Source: Siderastrea siderea
Lineage: Eukaryota; Cnidaria; Anthozoa; Scleractinia; Rhizangiidae
NCBI GenBank assembly: GCA_964030785.1
Contig: OZ034967.1
Coordinates: 60,781,212-60,845,211 of the forward strand
Direction of reading: 5' to 3'
DNA length: 64,000 nt
The notes under the pieces: generated by a model
Seen by the model: only the letters and a program-made list of their open reading frames with translations
Databases searched by the model: none
What the model was told of the DNA's origin: nothing
In this document: piece by piece, positions 55,601-64,000 of the stretch
Layout of the letters: each line of letters begins with the position of its first letter
Numbering within the stretch: position 1 is the first letter of the stretch
Translations under genes and position numbers: made by a program

Positions 55601-58600
55601 CTGTCAGTTACCGCAAGATATCGGATTAAAAGAGGATTAACAGATCATAATGGCTTCCGGAAATGAGCAACTAATTGACCAATTTAAAGAGATCCGCACT
55701 TCCGCCGAAGCGCACGTGTCGGAAAAGGTCAACAAACTAAATGAGTTAATGGCGGCGTGCGAAAACATTGACGCTCTAAAGGACGTCCACAAGGAATTAA
55801 AGGAAGTTTTGAAGGAGTTTCAGATCGCCCACGAGGCTTATCATAACCTGATTAAAAACGAAGCCGCCCTGGGGCTTCAACTGTTGGAAAAAACGACTCA
55901 TTGCAATTTTTGATGGAAGCTCAGGATCGTCAAAGCCAAGCCCTGCAGCGACTCCTTGAGCAACAACAACAAGGTGTGTCGGCACTAACCTTACCACAGC
56001 CCAGTTTGCAGGTCTTTAGCGGGAACCCCATTGACTACTGTGACTTTGTGCGCGCCTTTGAGCATCTAGTAGAACGAAAAACTCTAAGTCCAAGCTCTCG
56101 CCTCTACTACCTGGTCCAATATACCTCTGGTTCTGCGCAGGAACTCATGAAGAGCTGCCTCACCATGCGTGAACAAGAGGGATACGTCGAAGCTAAGAGA
56201 TTGTTAAAGGAAAGGTACGGACAGGGATACAAAATTGCTGCTGCCCACGTGAAGCGTCTCGTAGAAGGTCCCCAAATCAAGGCCGAAGACGGGACAGCGC
56301 TTGAGCAATTCTCGATACAGCTTACTAGCTGCGTTAATACCCTTACTGACATAGGGTATCTCAACAAACTGGATAATCCCGACAATTTAAAGAAGGTAAT
56401 TGAACGTCTTCCGTACGGTTTCCGACTAAAATGGAGAGACACCGTAGACAGAATCGTAGAAAGGGAGCAAAGGGATGTCACCATTAAGGACATCATGGAC
56501 TTTGTGGTTGCCAAGGCGAGAGCAGCCACTCATCCTATCTTTGGAAGGGTCACAAACGAAAGGATCACCAAACCACCAACCATCAAGCCGCCACGAAGAT
56601 CGCGTGATAGAGGAAACGGATTTTCTACTCAAGGGAAAACGCAGCCTCCTGAACTTCTGCACAAAGGCCCCACTTGCACCATGTGCAATGGCAAACATTG
56701 GCTGCCACGGTGCGAGAAGTTTAGGAAAAAGTCCCTACAGGAAAGGTAAGGCTTCGTGGATGAAAAGAAACTCTGTAGCAACTGTCTGAATCCTGGCCAT
56801 TTCATTTGAGACTGCCTTAAGGAAAGTTTCTGCAGGGTTTAAGGCTGCACTGGCAAACATTCGACTTTCCTTCATCCCAGAAGCAGTACAGGTGCTTCCA
56901 CCGCTTCAGCCGTCACCGCAACGCCAAATGGAGAACTAGACACAAGCGTTGAGTCATCGCCCGTTAGTCTAAACTCAGCCAGTAATGACTACATCAAGTC
57001 CAATTACTCTACAGCGAGCTCTCCCGTCACTGGGCTGGCTATCGTTCCAGTCCGGGTGAAGGCTAAAGGTCAGCGCAAGGTGGTAGAGACCTACGCATTT
57101 CTCGACTGTGGTTCAAACACGTCATTTTGCACTGAAAGCCTTCTGGAGAAGCTTAATTTCAAAGGAACAAGAACAAAGCTGTCCCTCACAACCCTGCAAG
57201 GCGAAAGCGAACCAATCGAATGCTCCTTAGTCAGTTTGGAAGCCTCCGATCTAAGCGAGAGCAACAAAGTACAGCTACCAATGGTCTACTCGAGATCAAG
57301 TCTGCCTATTCCTTCTGAAGCTATCGCTAAACAAGAGGATGTCGACCGCTGGCCATATCTCAAGGGAGTAAAAATCGCACAAATAGATGCTGAGATCAGT
57401 CTTCTAATCGGTAGCGACGTGCCAGAAGCTCTACAACCCGAGGAAATGAGACCAAGCGAGGATGGCGGTCCCTTTGCTACTCTGACAGTTTTAGGTTGGG
57501 TTCTTAATGGCCCATTGGGCAGATCAACCACAGCCAAAGTACCCACTGTGAACTTTGTTCAGGGAAACAAGACCCTTGATGAACAATTTCAAGATTTCTG
57601 CAATCAAGAGTTCAACGACTCCTCCTACGAATCAAAAACGTCTATGTCGCTGAACGACCGGAAGGCTCTAAACATCATGAAAGAAACAGTTAAACTTCAA
57701 AACGGCCACTACGAAATGGCTCTACCCTGGAAGTTCTACCCGCCACGCCTACAGAACAACAGAACATTAGCAGAGCGCCGACTTCTTCAGCTGAAAAGGC
57801 GACTGCTAAAGGAGCCACTTGTCCATCAGAAATACAAGGCGTTCATTGACAATCTCCCATCTAAATTTACGCCAGGAAAGTGACCTGTCAAGACCCTGGC
57901 CCTCTAGGGAACCCACTGGTATCTTCCCCACCATCCTGTTTTTAGCCCACAGAAACCTGGAAAAGTGAGAGTAGTCTTCGATTGTTCAGCCAAGTATTGC
58001 AACACCTCACTCAACGACCAGCTCTTACAGGGGCCGGACCTAACTAACTCTCTTGTCGGTGTGCTCTCCAGATTCAGAGAGGATCATGTGGCCCTGATGT
58101 CCGATGTGGAAGCAATGTTTCATCAGGTACGCGTCCGGCCAAGCGACTGCGATGCTCTGAGGTTTCTGTGGTGGCCGGATGGAAATCTCGACAATCAACC
58201 AGAAGAATACCAGATGAGGGTTCACCTGTTTGGAGGTGCGTCTTCCCCAAGCTGCGTGAACTTCGCACTGAAAAGAACAGCAGAAGACAACATAGAAGGT
58301 TTCGACCCCCAAACCATCGAAACTGTGAAACGCAATTTCTACGTCGACGACTGCCTCAAATCAGTCGAATCAGAGGATAACGCCATCCGACTCACAAGTC
58401 AACTGTGCGAGCTCTTAGCGAGAGGTGGATTCAAGCTCACGAAGTGGCTGTCAAATTCAAAGAAAGTCATCGAGTCTTTGCCAGAGTCAGAACGAGCAGC
58501 TCAAGTTAAAACCCTCGACTTCGACAAGTTACCAGTGGAGCGAGCTCTCGGCGTACAATGGAACATAGCCTCCGATCAGTTTGGCTTCAGTATCGTTATC

Positions 58601-61600
58601 AAGGACAGACCGGCTACGAGAAGAGGCATATTGTCCATTGTCAGCTCAGTGTACGACCCCCTGGGATTCGCCGCTCCGTTTATTCTCAACGCGAAACTGA
58701 TCTTACAAGACCTTTGCCGTAACAAGTATGGCTGGGATGACAAGATTCCAGACGAGTATCTGCAACGCTGGCAAGCATGGCTACAAGAGCTTCCCAAACT
58801 AGAGCAACTCAAAATTGAGCGTTGCTTCAAGTCACCTGACCTCGGTGAGATTGCGTCATGCCAGCTTCACCACTTCTCTGACGCGTCACAGCAGGCGTGT
58901 GGAGCCGTCACATACCTCAGGATCACAGATCATGATGGAAACGTCAATTGTTCGTTCGTCATGGGGAAGTCCAGACTTGCTCCAATCAAGCCAGTTACAA
59001 TTCCCCGAATGGAGCTTTCAGCAGCCGTCGTAGCAACAAGACTAGAGAAAATTTCCCGAGGGGAGTTAAGTCTACGATCAATCAATCATTCTTCTGGACA
59101 GACAGTACTTGCGTCCTGCGCTATTTGGAAAATCAGGACAGGCGTTTTCAGACTTTCGTTGCCAATCGGGTTGCAACGATACACGATGCATCTTATCCCT
59201 CTCAGTGGAGATACGTGAACACTCAATGCAACCCAGCGGATGACGCTTTAAGAGGCGTGTCAGCAGACTCTCTCCAACGCTGGATACATGGCCCCGAATT
59301 CCTGACTCAGTCTAAAGAGACATGGCCACAACGACCTGCCGACATGAACACTTCCATTCCTGAAGATGATCCAGAAGTCAAGAAAGAGTCGGTTGCATAT
59401 ACAAGCGAAGCCTCTGCTCGAGATCCCATTTCAGACATCATTGAACGGTTCTCATCCTGGACCCAACTCAAAAGAATAGTAGCATGGATACTCCGTTACA
59501 AGTCAAACCTCTCCCGTCTGAGCAAGAAACGAAGGACAGAAGAATCAGTTAAAATCACGTCATCCAGCACAATCGTGCCCATCACCACTGAGGAGCTGAA
59601 CCATGCTGAAGTCGAAATCCTCAAGCACGTTCAGAGCCGATGCTTCAAGGAGGAGCACGACTGTCTCAAGGAAGAAGACCAGCAGGCAACTTCTAGCAGA
59701 CAAAACATGGTGAAGAAATCCAGCAATATTTTCAAGCTTGACCCAATCCTGTCTCAAGGTCTGATACGAGTTGGTGGTCGTCTGCAACGAGCGCCAATCA
59801 ACAACGATGCAATGCATCCGGTTATCCTTCCAAAGAAACACCATGTGGTCAAGCTTATTATTCAGTACTACCACCTAATCTCTGGACATTTAGGCCTGGA
59901 GTACACCCTGTCTCTCACGAGGCAGAAATACTGGATAATAAATGGAAGATCTACAGTTAGAAGCATTCTCAACGAGTGTTTTAGCTGCCGTAAACGTCAG
60001 GCGCCAACGGCACAACAAAAAATGGCGAATCTACCCGAAGACAGAATAACACCTTCAAAACCACCGTTCACCTATACAGGCGTGGACTGCTTCGGACCGT
60101 TTGAAGTGCGACGCGGAAGGACCAAAGTCAAACGGTACGGCATGATATTCACCTGTCTAGCCCTCCGTGCCGTCCACATAGAGGTGGTATCGTCATTGGA
60201 CACGGAGTCCTTTATCCACGCGTTGCGCAGATTTATTGCAAGGAGAGGTCAACCCGAGGAGATGCGATCCGACAACGGCGGGAACTTTGTGAAAGGAGAG
60301 CGCGAACTACGAGAAGCAGTTAACGGATGGAATCAATCTCAGATTCACGACTATCTCGTTCAAAGGGGTATCAAGTGGACGTTCAACCCACCTGCCGGCT
60401 CTCACCATGGCGGAGTGTGGGAAAGATGCATACGAAAGGTTCGAAAAGTCATGAAAGCACTTATGAAAGAGCAAGTACTAGACGACGAAGGCCTCGACAC
60501 CCTGATGTGTGAGGTGGAGGCCATAATCAATGGAAGACCAACCACAAAGCTGTCAGATGACCCACATGATGCAGAACCTCTGACACCCAACCACCTGCTG
60601 CTGCTTCGCACAGGTCCTAAAGTTCCACCAGGAAACTTTACCAAACATGATAACTATATCAACCGGAGATGGCGTCAAGTACAGTACCTTGCAGACGTAT
60701 TCTGGAAGCGATGGGTTCGAGAGTATCTCCCGTCACTGCAGCAACGACAGAAATGGCACAAGCAGCAGAGGAACTTTGCAGTGGACGACGTTGTGCTGGT
60801 CCTTGACGACAACAAGCCCCGTAACTCATGGCCACTCGGTCGGATACAGGAGGTGTATACCAACCGCAGAGACGGCCTGGTACGTTCTGTCAAGCTGAAG
60901 ACCAGTACATCTGAGCTCGTATGACCAATCGACAAGATTGTGTTGTTGGAGGCCGCCGCTATCTCAACTAACGAAGAAACTAATGAACACTGACAACCCA
61001 TTAGTATCAGTGGATTAAAGAACTCTATTGGACAATACGTAATCAATTAATAATATTAATCCTAGTCAACCTCATGTTTCAAACCCCTCTTTCTTTCTCC
61101 TTGTAAAGGCTATCTGCAGTACCGCCTTTAAGGGGCCGGAATGTTGGTTTTGAAACGTGATGTTTACCCCACTTCTTACCACAGGAACTTACTTTTACTT
61201 AGATATTATCGAATAATCTTTTCTATCACACCGCGTGTTACTTATTTTATTTGCTGTGGTAGACCAGCCCTCGGCTGCTATGTCCGATATAGAAAAATCG
61301 TCATAACCGCAGGTTTTGCGCACGTGTTTTTGGGTTAGATGTATCCGTAAGGATTTCTGAGTTAGATCAGTTCTAGTGTAGACTTCATTGCGTTAACTTC
61401 TACTCGGCATTGGGCCATAGTTTCTCTCTACACTGGTATTCATGTACTCTATCAAGTCTAGTGCAGTGCGTGTGCAAACCAAATTCGAATCGGCATACGG
61501 TTTACGGCAAACGTTTCAACAGCGCTAGCACGTGGTTTGAATCAATCCGCATCTTAGTATCGCTCTCAATTGAGCTTGTATGGAACATTGAACTCTGTCA

Positions 61601-62074
61601 ATTAAACTCTATTCTCGTCGTAATCAGAATTTCTTGTCGAGTTCGTTTATATCACACACTGCTCTACCCCATGTGATTTACTTGGATTTTTGGTTTGGCA
61701 TTCTGTCCTTGTGAATTACAAACACTAGCCAGTCTATTCAGTAATGGATAAATTTCAAAAATTCCAACAGCCATACTGCTCACTGATTCTGCCAAAACAT
61801 GCCTGGAAGTAGGGTGTGGAGATTCCTCAGCGCCGGGGGCGCAGTGTTTAAAACTTGAAAACATTCCTGTTTCACTTTTCACCATGAGTTCGTAGTTCTT
61901 TGTGACTGGACAATATAAATTCGAGCCTCTTTGGGTGCCTGGGTGTTAGATATGAAAATTGACCAAAAGTAGTGCTTGTTCCCTTGACTGTAAAACACTG
62001 TGTTTTTGTTCTTGTTTAGGCAGGTGTGGAATCAAAGATAGATTTGAGGCTGCAACCTGCCATTACCACATTAG
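52609..62074 (+). CDS. Caffeoyl-CoA-type O-methyltransferase gene, three internal exons
   Basis: Exons are 52609-52720, 54243-54367 and 62020-62074, with GT-AG borders and matching phases (0/1, 1/0, 0/1). They encode [40 protein letters not shown] (the SAM-binding motif I, E-I-G-x-x-T-G-Y), [12 protein letters not shown] (motif with the acidic ribose-binding Glu) and [18 protein letters not shown]. This is the class I SAM-dependent methyltransferase fold of the CCoAMT/COMTD1 type, which transfers methyl to hydroxyls, usually with a divalent metal. The N-terminal exon(s) and the metal-binding and C-terminal exons were not found and probably lie outside the window or beyond 62074. The second intron (7.65 kb) holds BEL copy 2; the first holds a hAT-like MITE. 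Confidence 0.85.
52828..53137. mobile_element. hAT-like MITE with 8-bp duplication
   Basis: The 310-bp element has G/C-rich tips followed by CTCCCATATGAAAGTGAC and its inverse GTCACTTTCATATGGGAG. The duplication TTTAAATA is perfect at 52820-52827 and 53138-53145, and 8 bp is diagnostic of hAT. There is no coding capacity. It lies in the first observed intron of the O-methyltransferase gene. Confidence 0.85.
53146..54242 (+). other. Rest of O-methyltransferase intron
   Basis: AT-rich DNA ends with the acceptor (CTCTTTTAG at 54234-54242). No further element or exon was recognised. Confidence 0.5.
54946..55524 (+). repeat. BEL copy 2 5' LTR
   Basis: Begins TGTTGGTTTT and ends GAATTACA; the same ends and length as the 3' LTR. 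Confidence 0.95.
55650..56749 (+). pseudogene. BEL copy 2 gag
   Basis: ATG 55650 opens [16 protein letters not shown], a coiled coil ([14 protein letters not shown]), then a frameshift near 55900. The second frame carries a Gln-rich stretch ([10 protein letters not shown]), the DUF1759-type Gag domain ([28 protein letters not shown]), and a first CxxC knuckle ([13 protein letters not shown]) before a stop at 56749. The remaining knuckles continue beyond the stop in another frame ([11 protein letters not shown]). Confidence 0.85.
56950..57883 (+). pseudogene. BEL copy 2 protease and RT linker
   Basis: A frame open from about 56950 encodes an A17-type aspartic protease with the regular motif [10 protein letters not shown] near 57100, [10 protein letters not shown], and [11 protein letters not shown]. 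The pre-RT linker ([38 protein letters not shown]) follows. The frame ends at 57883; an indel and stops in 57884-57964 separate it from RT. Confidence 0.85.
57965..59218 (+). pseudogene. BEL copy 2 reverse transcriptase and RNase H start
   Basis: RT motifs are [56 protein letters not shown] and catalytic YVDD near 58340. RNase H begins at [12 protein letters not shown] and [14 protein letters not shown], then a frameshift near 59065 diverts the frame, which stops at 59218. Confidence 0.9.
59050..60924 (+). pseudogene. BEL copy 2 RNase H end and integrase
   Basis: The adjacent frame resumes RNase H ([24 protein letters not shown]) and runs uninterrupted through the integrase: zinc-binding part ([12 protein letters not shown]...CFSCRKRQ), first Asp in [10 protein letters not shown], second in MRSDNGGNF, and Glu in GGVWERCIR. 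The C-terminal domain ([32 protein letters not shown]) follows, with a stop at 60924. Apart from the junction near 59065, this part is intact. Confidence 0.9.
61142..61720 (+). repeat. BEL copy 2 3' LTR
   Basis: The counterpart of 54946-55524. It is preceded by a purine-rich AAGGGGCCGGAA stretch (61130-61141) that fits the polypurine tract. Confidence 0.95.
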
Positions 62075-62893
62075 GTGAGTACCGCTGAATTTCACCTGGT
62101 CTGGGTCCTGAGAGCCAACGTATGTGAAATTCTTGATGCTTTTCAAAGACATTGCTTGCAGATGATGCTCCAAATCTCACCATGTGATTATATCAGCGAT
62201 GCTGACTTTTAACCCTACTTTTCAGACTAGAGTGGATTCTGCCTGCACGGTCTGTGAACGTCTATAACTTTTTGTAATAAGCAAGCTAGAGCAACCAAAC
62301 TCGGTGAATTTTCCTTAAACTTATCTGCGAACAATTTGGTGTAGCAAGTCATTGTCCATCTATTTTGATGTTACCATGGCAACTACCTTTTGTCAAGCGG
62401 TTTTTTTAGAATTTTGAATTACCCTCTTTTTTATGAAAAATTTTAACTTTTTTGAAGTAAATGTTGGTGACCATTTTGGTGGTAATTTGTTGATTTTGAT
62501 CTTTTCTTCATCAATTTTGGTGCTTTTCAAAGGTTTTGGAAAAATCAAGAAATGCAAGATGGCAGATCCAAGATGGCTGCCATTTGAGGACATGACGAGA
62601 TCAGCTGATGTTGCAGATCTCAAAGGAAACATCTTTGGACGTACTATCTGTCCTTTATGTTTCCTTGTCATATCTTAAATGTTCTCAGAAATAAGGAGAG
62701 GGGGGAATCTGATCCCCCCTTAAAATTCCCAATCAGAATAGGGTCAAATGACAGTTCACACAGGAGAAAGTGTTAACTCTGATAGATTATTGTATATTTT
62801 ATACAGGCTTAATGAGTGCCATGGGATTTTTAACTAATTGCAGCTGTTAAATGCTTTAATTTTGAAAATAAATTTGCTGTTACGTACAGATTA
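62075..62893 (+). other. Intron or downstream DNA of O-methyltransferase gene
   Basis: It follows a strong donor (TTAG|GTGAGT). No next exon was identified. A repeated AAGATGGC(A/T)G-like word pair at 62567-62584 hints at an old repeat. Confidence 0.4.
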
Positions 62894-62933
62894 TTTAAAC
62901 TTTGAAAATTGCACAGTAAATTAAAAGCTTGGA

Positions 62934-62973
62934 GCAGAGCTTTCATTTAGTCTACGCTAAACTTCTTCAGTGC
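62934..62973 (-). ncRNA. Hammerhead motif in second PLE, left arm
   Basis: On the minus strand a GCA/TGC stem I flanks the core CTGAAGA. Stem II is formed by GTTTAG and CTAAAT (with one wobble), followed by GAAA, the palindromic stem III AGCT and cleavage base C. The core is intact. Confidence 0.65.
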
Positions 62974-63113
62974 GTGAAGTCACTGTGTAAGCACAGTGAG
63001 AAGTGCAGTGACCTCAGAAGATTGTTCCAGACCCCCAGTAACTGGTATCTCCCCCCGTCTCGATTGAGAGGTGGTTGCAATTGTCGGATGTAGATCGCCT
63101 CCTGTATGCCTCT

Positions 63114-63849
63114 ATCGACTTCACAGCAGAGGAGGAGTGCAACAGCTCCTTGGCCTTTTTGGATACGGTCACACCCAGGGACCCTGATGGTCACATTTCT
63201 ACCAGTGTTTGTAGAAAACCGACCCACACCGATCAATACCTCAGTTTTGCATCAAATTACCCTCTTCGACACAAACGGGGCATAGAACGTACCCTTCACC
63301 ATAGAGCCGAGTGCATTAGACCCAGCTACGCTTCAACAGGAGATTGACCGCGTTATCAATGCTCTCACTGCCTGTGGGTTCCCCTTGTGGGTCACCAAAA
63401 GAGGAGAAAGTCATCCCTTCAAGCCCGAATCATCCAATCAGGATAATACCAACCGACCCAATATAGCCCCATATGTCAGGAATTAAGAGCTATGGAATCA
63501 CTCTCCACCACAAGCCGGAAAATACCTTACGGCAGCTACTGGTTGGACCCAAGGACCCACCCACTGGAATCCATGTGTGGACCATATCAAATGTGAGGGG
63601 GGACCTGATGGGAAACAGTGTGGAATGGACTGCATTGGGCAAATGACACGAACATTTAAAGCAAGCATCAGTGAACGTCGGAGGCCCACTTCCTCCACAT
63701 CAGAGGTTTCAGACCACCTTTTCAGAGAGCACCGGGGAAACCAGTTCCAGTCCGAAAACGTAAGAATTCCGGACAGGAAACCAGACTGGTTTAGAAGAGG
63801 CATAAAGGAGGCAATCTACATCCGACAATTGCAACCGTCTCGCAGTTGA
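63114..63849 (+). pseudogene. PLE RT tail and GIY-YIG endonuclease, broken
   Basis: RT C-terminal motifs (SSLAFLDTVTPRD, VCRKPTHTDQYLSFASN) are followed by a frameshift near 63330. Readable text continues (EIDRVINALTACGFPLWV) with a stop near 63485. A further frame holds the nuclease (DCIGQMTRTFKASISERRRP, DHLFREHRGNQF, DWFRRGIKEAIYIRQLQP), where the second tyrosine of the usual YIG motif is changed (C-I-G). The RT catalytic region is absent, so the copy is non-functional. Confidence 0.8.
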
Positions 63850-63919
63850 GACAGGGGGAAGATACCAACTACTGGGGGAACAATCTTTTGAGGTCACTGC
63901 GCTTGCGCAGTGACTTCAC

Positions 63920-63959
63920 GCACTGAAGAAGTTTAGTGTAGACTAAATGAAAGCTCTGC
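63920..63959 (+). ncRNA. Hammerhead motif in second PLE, right arm
   Basis: The core CTGAAGA is at 63923-63929, stem II GTTTAGT (63931-63937) pairs with ACTAAAT (63942-63948), GAAA is at 63949-63952, stem III AGCT at 63952-63955, cleavage base C63956, and stem I GCA/TGC. More distant pairing (GCGCAGT near 63905 with ACTGTGC near 63975) could extend stem I. Confidence 0.7.
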
Positions 63960-64000
63960 TGTAAGCTTTGATTTACTGTGCAACTTTCAATGTTTAAATC

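Larger units (their letters stand above)
54946..61720 (+). mobile_element. BEL/Pao LTR retrotransposon, copy 2
   Basis: Two 579-bp LTRs (54946-55524, 61142-61720) differ at about eight positions by eye (near 1.4%). A 5-bp duplication AACAC lies at 54941-54945 and 61721-61725. Gag-pol is on the plus strand, like copy 1, but LTRs and proteins differ clearly, so this is another family. Frameshifts and stops disable it. It sits in an intron of the O-methyltransferase gene, in the sense direction. Confidence 0.95.
62894..64000 (+). mobile_element. Second Penelope-like element with inverted arms
   Basis: A left arm (62894-63113) and right arm (about 63785 to the window edge) are inverted copies of the same 3' terminal region, including the last GIY-YIG residues (EAIYIRQLQP appears on both strands). 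Between them is a plus-strand RT tail and GIY-YIG body. The layout matches the PLE at 19.6-21.8 kb, though the sequences are a different family. The right end is cut by or very near the window edge. Confidence 0.8.

Noticed and set aside
62393..62678. Paired ORFs on both strands
   Set aside because: AT-rich low-complexity stretch; neither frame has motifs or splice support as the next O-methyltransferase exon.

Overview
The window reads as nuclear DNA of an animal, most likely an anthozoan cnidarian such as a stony coral. The support is spliced genes with GT-AG introns, low coding density, many triplet microsatellites, and a transposon mix (BEL/Pao, Penelope-like, PIF/Harbinger, Copia, two LINE lineages, a tRNA-headed SINE, many MITEs) that I recognise from coral genomes. 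The species call is inference. There are no operons, CRISPR arrays or bacterial signals.

Layout. 1-5.1 kb: a SINE that landed in a decayed NHL-like/acidic gene copy, an unrecognised 137-codon ORF, and a broken Copia pol. 5.2-14.4 kb: mostly non-coding, with a possible two-exon membrane protein, a solo hammerhead-ribozyme motif (10497-10539), an R2-like LINE remnant, microsatellites and two abutting Harbinger-type MITEs. 16.4-18.5 kb: a fold-back element with a TAA duplication. 19.6-21.8 kb: a Penelope-like element (PLE) bracketed by inverted terminal arms, each with a hammerhead motif. 25-30.6 kb: a frameshifted coiled-coil gene, a TTAA-flanked MITE, and an intact two-exon FAD-dependent oxidoreductase gene. 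31.3-35.3 kb: a LINE split by a TIR element, then a fold-back element with (GGATCGA)n arrays at its ends.

36.2-52.5 kb is one old PLE taken apart by later insertions. Its GIY-YIG coding tail is interrupted by a 787-bp MITE, then by a 7.3-kb PIF/Harbinger element whose two genes (spliced transposase and Myb-like partner) both still read through, and its 3' UTR is interrupted by a 7.6-kb BEL/Pao element. The PLE resumes after each insertion.

52.6-62.1 kb holds three exons of a host caffeoyl-CoA-type O-methyltransferase gene. A second BEL/Pao element and a hAT-like MITE sit in its introns. The window ends in a second PLE with inverted arms and hammerhead motifs.

How the parts relate: the two likely host genes are the FAD oxidoreductase and the O-methyltransferase. 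Nearly everything else is mobile DNA, and target-site duplications and interrupted reading frames allow much of its insertion order to be read.
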